Below the pieces are notes generated by a model. The model was given only the letters and a program-made list of their open reading frames with translations. It searched no databases and was not told the origin of the DNA. From NCBI RefSeq assembly GCF_014257025.1, contig NZ_JACMSF010000012.1, positions 111,710 to 175,709 on the forward strand: a stretch of 64,000 nt of DNA. The letters run 5' to 3'. The position numbers and the translations under genes are program-made. Source of the DNA: Streptomyces cupreus (GTDB lineage Bacteria > Actinomycetota > Actinomycetes > Streptomycetales > Streptomycetaceae). Position 1 is the first letter of the stretch. Every line of letters starts with the position of its first letter. This document shows, piece after piece, positions 59,558-64,000 of the stretch.

Positions 59558-60644
59558 GCGCCTCCCGGATCGCGTAGTACGCGGGCTTGGGCCGGAGCTG
59601 CTCGTCCCACGGCAGGGCCGCGCCCTCGCCCTCGAAGAAGGCCGGGATCCACGAGTACTTGTCGGTGTAGTCCCACAGCGTGATGCCCACGCACCGGCGC
59701 ACGGCCAGGCACGCCTCGGTCAGATCCCGGTACCACTCGGCCTGCGTGGCCAGTTTCTCCTCGTCCGCGGGCACATACATCCGGATGTCGACCTCGGTGA
59801 GCGAGGTGTCGAGGCCGAGCTTGGAGAAGCGGCGGAGGTTGTCCTCCAGCGTGGTCGGATAGCCGTACTGGAGCGCGAGGTGGGCCTGGAGGCCGATGCC
59901 GTGCAGGGGGACGCCCTGCGCCTTCAGCTCCTTGGCGCGCTTGTAGTAGGCGTCGCTCTTCGGGCCGATCGACTCGATGTTGTAGTCGTTGAGGTAGAGC
60001 TTCACGCGCGGGTCGGCCTGGTGGGCCCAGCGCAGGGCGTCGGCGATGTAGCCGGGGCCGAGCGTCCTGTAGAAGATCGTCTCCCGGTAGGTGCCGTCCT
60101 CGTTGAAGGCCTCGTTGACGACGTCCCAGGCGAAGACCTTGCCGCGGTAGTGCCGTACCTCCGCCTGGATGTGCTTCTTCAGTACGGCCCTCAGCTCGTC
60201 GGCCGTCCACTCGCGACCGGTGAGCCAGCCGGGCAGCTGGCTGTGCCAGACCAGGGTGTGCCCGCGGACCTTCTGGTGGTTGGCGCGGGCGAGGTCCACG
60301 ATCTCGTCGCCCTTGGAGAAGTCGAAGACGCCCTGCTGGGGTTCGGTGGCGTACCACTTCATGCCGTTGCCGGGGGTGATCTGGTCGAACTCGCTGCCGA
60401 GAATCGCCTTGTAAGGCTCGTCGACAAGCTCGGGGTTGTCGGTGGCGCTGCCGAAGTAGCGGCCGTGGCGCTGGGCGAGTTCGGCGAGTGTGGGCGGCTC
60501 GTCGTCATGAGCCTGAGCGGCCGGGGCGGTGACGGCGACCAGCATGGCGGCGAGGGCGCCGACGAGTCTGAGACGGTTCTTGCGCGTGGTGCGACTCCTC
60601 ACGGAACAGGTGGGGTGAGCCGTACGTCCGCGGGCGCGGGTCAT
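59550..60644 (-). CDS. Secreted endo-1,4-beta-xylanase, GH10
   Basis: 364 residues from ATG 60644, which overlaps the permease stop (ATGA). GTG 60602 would give a more usual signal peptide (LRLVGALAAMLVAVTAPAAQ core), but has no ribosome site. The GH10 barrel shows GNGMKWYATEP, HTLVWHSQLPGWL, WDVVNEAF with the acid/base Glu and LTEVDIRM with the nucleophile. No carbohydrate-binding module. It cuts xylan outside the cell; the neighbouring transporter would import products. Overlaps the LacI remnant by 8 bp. Confidence 0.92.
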   Translation of the reverse strand: MTRARGRTAHPTCSVRSRTTRKNRLRLVGALAAMLVAVTAPAAQAHDDEPPTLAELAQRHGRYFGSATDNPELVDEPYKAILGSEFDQITPGNGMKWYATEPQQGVFDFSKGDEIVDLARANHQKVRGHTLVWHSQLPGWLTGREWTADELRAVLKKHIQAEVRHYRGKVFAWDVVNEAFNEDGTYRETIFYRTLGPGYIADALRWAHQADPRVKLYLNDYNIESIGPKSDAYYKRAKELKAQGVPLHGIGLQAHLALQYGYPTTLEDNLRRFSKLGLDTSLTEVDIRMYVPADEEKLATQAEWYRDLTEACLAVRRCVGITLWDYTDKYSWIPAFFEGEGAALPWDEQLRPKPAYYAIREALS

Positions 60645-61477
60645 CCCTTCGTGGCGCCGGCGGTGAGACCGCCGACGAGCTGGCGCTCGGCGACGGAGTA
60701 GAAGGCCAGGGCGGGGACCATGGCGAGGACGAGATAGGCGAACACACGGGCCACGTCCTGCGAGTACTGGCCCTGGAACTGCTGGACGCCGATCGGGATG
60801 GTCCACCAGGTGGGCTCGTTGAAGACGAGCAGCGGCAGGAAGAAGTTGTTCCAGCTGGTGACGACGGCGAGGACCGACACCGTGCCGAGCGCGGGCCGTG
60901 CCATCGGGAGCAGCACCCGCCAGAAGAAGCCGAGCGGACCGCAGCCGTCGAGGGTGGCCGCCTCCTCCAGCTCACCGGGGATCTGCCGGAAGAATCCGCG
61001 CAGGACGATGATGGTCATCGGCAGCCCGAAGGCGGCCTGCGGCAGGATCACGCCGAGCGGGTTGTCCAGCAGGTTCATCGAGCGCAGCAGCAGGAACAAC
61101 GGCAGCGCCGCCACCGCGAAGGGGAACATCAGCCCCATCGTGAACAGGGTGAACAGCATCTCCCGGCCCCGGAAGGCGAACCGCGCGAAGGAGAACGCGG
61201 CGAGTGCCGAGGCGGCGACCACGATGACCGTCGTGGCGACGGCGATGAGGGTGCTGTTGCCGACCAGTCGCCAGAAGTCGCCGGAGGCCAGGATGTCGGT
61301 GTAGTTGCCGGTCACCCAGGGGTCGGGCAATCCGATGGGGTTGCGGGAGAGCTGGTCGGTGGACTTGAAGCCGGAGATCACCGCGTAGAGCAGGGGTACG
61401 CCCATCACCACGCCGACCGCGATCAAAAGGAGGTGCAGCGGCAGATTGCGCCCTCGGGTCCTGTGCCGGACGGTCAC
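60641..61477 (-). CDS. Sugar ABC permease (MalG type)
   Basis: 278 residues, six helices. The EAA loop is EEAATLDGCGPLGFFWRVLL followed by PMARPAL. Forms a heterodimer with the MalF-type protein to import xylo-oligosaccharides (inference from context). GTG 61477 overlaps the previous stop (GTGA) and has GGGGAGG six bases ahead. The shared ATPase (MsiK in Streptomyces) is elsewhere. Confidence 0.92.
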   Translation of the reverse strand: MTVRHRTRGRNLPLHLLLIAVGVVMGVPLLYAVISGFKSTDQLSRNPIGLPDPWVTGNYTDILASGDFWRLVGNSTLIAVATTVIVVAASALAAFSFARFAFRGREMLFTLFTMGLMFPFAVAALPLFLLLRSMNLLDNPLGVILPQAAFGLPMTIIVLRGFFRQIPGELEEAATLDGCGPLGFFWRVLLPMARPALGTVSVLAVVTSWNNFFLPLLVFNEPTWWTIPIGVQQFQGQYSQDVARVFAYLVLAMVPALAFYSVAERQLVGGLTAGATKG

Positions 61478-62472
61478 TTGACGCCTCCCCGCATGGTCGT
61501 GGTCGCGCCCTCCAGGTCCCGGCGGAGCACGAACCGCTGGTAGGCGAGGGCGAAGACGAGGCTGATGCCGAACATGACCACGCTGATCGCGCTGGCGTAG
61601 CCGACCTGGTAGCGCTTGAACCCGAACTGGAACATGGTCACGGCCATCGTCTCGGAGTGGTGGTCGGGGCCACCCGCGGTGACCACCCACACCAGGTCGA
61701 AGAGCTGGATCGCCCCGATGACGGACAGGAACACGCTGATCCGCAGGGTCGGCGCGAGCAGCGGCAGGGTGACATTGCGGACCCGCTGCCAGGGCCCGGC
61801 GCCGTCGATCAGCGCCGCCTCGTGCAACTCCCGCGGTATGGACTGGAGTCCGGCCAGGTAGAGCATCATGTGGAAGCCGAAGTACTTCCAGGTCATGACC
61901 AGGAACAGGGTGGCCATCACCATGTCCGGGTCGGCGAACCACTCACCGCCCAGACCGTCCAGGCCGATCCCGCCGAGGACATGGTCGGCGAGACCGTCGC
62001 CCGGGGCGAAGATCATGCTGAACAGCACACCGGTGATCGCCTCGGACAGCACGTACGGCGCGAAGAACAGCATCCGGTACACGGCCCGCCCGCGCATGCG
62101 CTGGTTGAGCGCGACGGCCATGGCGAGCGCGAACGGCAGTTGCAGCGCCAGCGACAGCACGACCAGGACCAGACAGCGCCACAGGTCGCCGAGGAAGACC
62201 GGGTCGTCGAAGAGCCGGGTGAAGTTGTCGACGCCGATGTAGTCGGAGGGCCTGCCGAAGCCGCCCCAGCGGAAGAACGCGGCGTACAGCGCGAACAGGA
62301 TCGGCAGCAGGACCAGGACGCCGAACAGCACGAGGGCGGGCACCTGGAAGGAGACCGCGGTGAGCCAGTTCAGGGCGCGCCGGCGGGCCCGCCCCCGGAC
62401 CGCGTCGGCGGCCGGGGGCGGCCGGTCCGTGTCAGGACCGGTCCGCTTGTCCGGGAGGAAGGTGGACGTCAT
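61474..62472 (-). CDS. Sugar ABC permease (MalF type)
   Basis: 332 residues, six helices after a polar N-terminal 40. EAA loop HEAALIDGAGPWQRVRNVTL. Follows the binding-protein gene by 6 bp. Partner of the MalG-type permease. Confidence 0.92.
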   Translation of the reverse strand: MTSTFLPDKRTGPDTDRPPPAADAVRGRARRRALNWLTAVSFQVPALVLFGVLVLLPILFALYAAFFRWGGFGRPSDYIGVDNFTRLFDDPVFLGDLWRCLVLVVLSLALQLPFALAMAVALNQRMRGRAVYRMLFFAPYVLSEAITGVLFSMIFAPGDGLADHVLGGIGLDGLGGEWFADPDMVMATLFLVMTWKYFGFHMMLYLAGLQSIPRELHEAALIDGAGPWQRVRNVTLPLLAPTLRISVFLSVIGAIQLFDLVWVVTAGGPDHHSETMAVTMFQFGFKRYQVGYASAISVVMFGISLVFALAYQRFVLRRDLEGATTTMRGGVK

Positions 62473-62478
62473 CGGCGG

Positions 62479-63774
62479 CTACTGCTCTTCCTTCGCGACG
62501 TCGGTGATCGACTCGGTGACCTGCTCCGGCGACTTGGACCCGGCGATGAGCGCCGCGACACTGTCGTTGACCTCCTGGCCGAGGGCGGGCGCGTACGCCT
62601 GGTCGAGGTAGAGCTGGAAGCCGGTGGCGGCCGTGAGCTCCTTCTGTACGGCCTTGATGTTGGGGTCGGCGATGGCGCTCTCGGCGGCCGGGACGACCGG
62701 GAGCACGCCGGTCTTCTTGACCAGCTCCAGGTCGGTCGCCTCGGAGGCGAAGAACTTCAGGAAGTCCGCGGCCGCCTGCGGGGCGCCGCTGCGCAGGGCA
62801 TGCCCGCCACCCCCGCCGAACACTTCGGTGATGGCGCCCTGTCCGCCCTCGACCGCGGGGAACGGGAAGAAGCCGAGGTCGTCCCCGAGTCCCTTTCCGG
62901 TGTCCGCCTGCACCACGGGCGCCCACTGGCCCATCAGTTCCATGGCCACCTTGCCGTTGCCGACGGTGGCCGACTGCCCGGTGGGGCCGGAGTAGGAGGC
63001 GCCGAGGAAGCCCTTCTGGAACGGCTCCAGTTCGACCAGTTCCTTGAGGTGCTCGCCGGCCTGGACAAGACCGGGGGCGGTGAAGTCCTTGTCGTCGTTG
63101 GCCTTCTGGAGAGCACCGACACCGGCGGTGCGCATCGCGAGGTAGGCCCAGTAGTACATACCGGTCCACGCCTCCTTGCCCGCGAGGGCGAGCGGGGTGA
63201 CCCCGGCGGACTTCAGCTTGCCGACCGCGTCCAGGAAGGCGCTCCAGGTGGTCGGGGGCGCGCTGATGCCCGCCTTCTTGAAGAGCGCCTTGTTGTACCA
63301 GAAGCCGATCATGCCGATGTCGAAGGGGATGCCGTACACCTTCTCGTCGATGATGTACGGCTGCTTCGAGACCGGCACCAGGCCCTCGGCCCAGTCCTTG
63401 GTGCGGTCCGTGAGGTCCTCGACGAGTCCCGCGTCGACCTGCTGCTTCAGCACGCCGCCGCCCCAGGTGTGGAAGATGTCCGGGAGCTTGCCGGAGGCGG
63501 TCAGCGCCGTCATCTTCGACTTGTAGGCGTCGTTCTCCAGCTGGACGATCTTGACCTTCACCTTGGGGTTCTGGGCCTCGAACTTCTTGGCGAGGCCGGC
63601 CCAGACGTCCTTCGTGGGCTGGGTGGTGGAGATGTTCCACCATTCGATCGTGGTCGTGCCGTCGGACGACCCTCCGTCCGAGTCGCCGCCGCAGCCGCTG
63701 AGTGCCGTCATGCTCAGACCGGCCGCGGCGGAGGCCGCCAGGAAGCCGCGGCGGGACAGTGCCGGGTCGCCCAT
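62479..63774 (-). CDS. Sugar-binding Tat lipoprotein, xylan locus
   Basis: 431 residues, SBP family 1. Signal SRRGFLAASAAAGLSMTA with lipobox LSGC, so probably Tat-exported and lipid-anchored. The mature protein begins TTTIEWWNIS and shows DIFHTWGGGVLKQQVDAG and GKVAMELMGQWAP typical of CUT1 binding proteins. Two adjacent ATGs exist; AAGGAG is six bases before 63774 and three before 63777. First gene of the operon, with the LacI-type palindrome upstream. Confidence 0.92.
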   Translation of the reverse strand: MGDPALSRRGFLAASAAAGLSMTALSGCGGDSDGGSSDGTTTIEWWNISTTQPTKDVWAGLAKKFEAQNPKVKVKIVQLENDAYKSKMTALTASGKLPDIFHTWGGGVLKQQVDAGLVEDLTDRTKDWAEGLVPVSKQPYIIDEKVYGIPFDIGMIGFWYNKALFKKAGISAPPTTWSAFLDAVGKLKSAGVTPLALAGKEAWTGMYYWAYLAMRTAGVGALQKANDDKDFTAPGLVQAGEHLKELVELEPFQKGFLGASYSGPTGQSATVGNGKVAMELMGQWAPVVQADTGKGLGDDLGFFPFPAVEGGQGAITEVFGGGGGHALRSGAPQAAADFLKFFASEATDLELVKKTGVLPVVPAAESAIADPNIKAVQKELTAATGFQLYLDQAYAPALGQEVNDSVAALIAGSKSPEQVTESITDVAKEEQ

Positions 63775-63800
63775 CATGCGCTCCTTGAGATCCAGAGTTT

Positions 63801-63811
63801 CGAAAGTTTCG
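63801..63811. promoter_or_regulatory. LacI-type operator ahead of the xylan operon
   Basis: CGAAA-g-TTTCG is a perfect 5+1+5 palindrome 27 bp before the binding-protein start. It matches the CGAA-N-TTCG core known for xylan/xylobiose repressors such as BxlR in Streptomyces. A half-like GAAAGCTTCG follows at 63832-63841. Confidence 0.7.
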
Positions 63812-63929
63812 GAATGAATCCAGAAAGCTTCGCTGCTGCCGCACCCTAGAGACAGCGCCTGATGGGTGGCAACCCCTCGTACACAGGGAATTGGACTGTG
63901 ACTCACCCGCGATCGAAGGGGAGTTGGGA

Positions 63930-64000
63930 TCAGCGGGCCTCGGAGTCCCGCGCGACGATCTCGTACCACCACTCGCCGATGCGGTAGAGGTGCGGCCCCT
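63930..64000 (-). CDS. C-terminal fragment of an unidentified protein
   Basis: The last 22 codons of a minus-strand gene are visible, stop at 63930-63932; every codon ends in G or C, so it is coding. Residues include GPHLYRIGEWWYE and end DSEAR. The phrase GPHLYRIG recalls a GH43 xylosidase segment, but in those it is mid-protein, so I leave it unassigned. Confidence 0.5.
   Translation of the reverse strand, partial: GPHLYRIGEWWYEIVARDSEAR

Noticed and set aside
61657..63849. A 730-codon plus-strand frame
   Set aside because: Antisense to the permease and binding-protein genes, which have clear motifs.

Overview
The window is high-GC actinobacterial DNA with almost every third codon position G or C. 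It is dense with families typical of Streptomyces: DUF6493, DUF5999, F/G-rich PadR, HxlR, MocR, a divergent third EF-Tu, and a HipA-like kinase with DUF3037. From memory, the order tuf3 - uppP - lnt - ung - two SDR genes resembles the S. coelicolor chromosome around its tuf3 gene, so I read this as a conserved arm-side region of a Streptomyces chromosome. I see no integrase, transposase, phage gene, rRNA, tRNA, CRISPR array or large biosynthetic cluster.

Layout. 1-8.3 kb: the 3' part of a DUF6493 gene, an ACT+GNAT membrane protein, a trans-sulfuration enzyme divergent from an Lrp regulator, a DUF885 metallopeptidase, an orphan Imm21 immunity protein, and a rhodanese divergent from a second Lrp regulator. 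8.3-14.5 kb (minus strand): sbcD-sbcC, then a three-gene run of a CysRS-like paralogue, a SixA-type phosphatase and a YigZ/IMPACT protein. 14.7-17.3 kb: a CoA-binding protein, a formylglycine-generating enzyme and 4-hydroxybenzoate 3-monooxygenase. 17.3-21.7 kb: a metal-sensing ArsR divergent from a CDF exporter, a YbaK-like deacylase, an XRE-cupin regulator divergent from an EamA exporter, and a hexapeptide acyltransferase. 21.7-29 kb: gamma-carbonic anhydrase, DedA, a DUF4442 thioesterase-fold protein, a P/Q-rich membrane-anchored protein, an MFS exporter, a spermidine-synthase-like protein, tuf3 and an AlkD-type protein. 29-39 kb: a TVP38 protein, thiolase/HxlR, an alpha/beta hydrolase, uppP, lnt, a Gfo/Idh oxidoreductase, DinB, a lipoprotein and ung. 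39-45 kb: an oligopeptide-type binding lipoprotein, two SDRs, an excalibur protein, the HipA-like kinase/DUF3037 pair and a Rieske lipoprotein. 45-58.4 kb: several regulator-target pairs (LysR/EamA, MocR/PPOX, PadR), PhzF, a CPBP protease, a GCS2-like ligase and small conserved proteins. 58.5-63.8 kb: a xylan-use locus, minus strand, of binding protein, two permeases and a GH10 xylanase. It lies next to a LacI-type regulator that is broken by two frameshifts.

How the parts work together. The xylan locus is the clearest functional unit. A Tat/lipoprotein sugar-binding protein and two permeases import oligosaccharides released by the secreted xylanase. A CGAAA-g-TTTCG palindrome ahead of the operon is the obvious LacI-family operator, but the adjacent repressor gene cannot be read in one frame. 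Lipoprotein maturation (lnt), undecaprenyl phosphate recycling (uppP) and DNA repair (ung, sbcCD, the AlkD-like gene) are housekeeping.

The most unusual items are: the two-gene HipA-like kinase/DUF3037 module with no HipB; a cysteine-free EF-Tu3 with a structured leader; a CysRS relative lacking its catalytic motifs; an isochorismatase-fold protein without the catalytic Cys; a dispersed repeat that supplies the C-terminal tail of the trans-sulfuration enzyme; and a series of palindromic or repeated operators between divergent regulator-target pairs.
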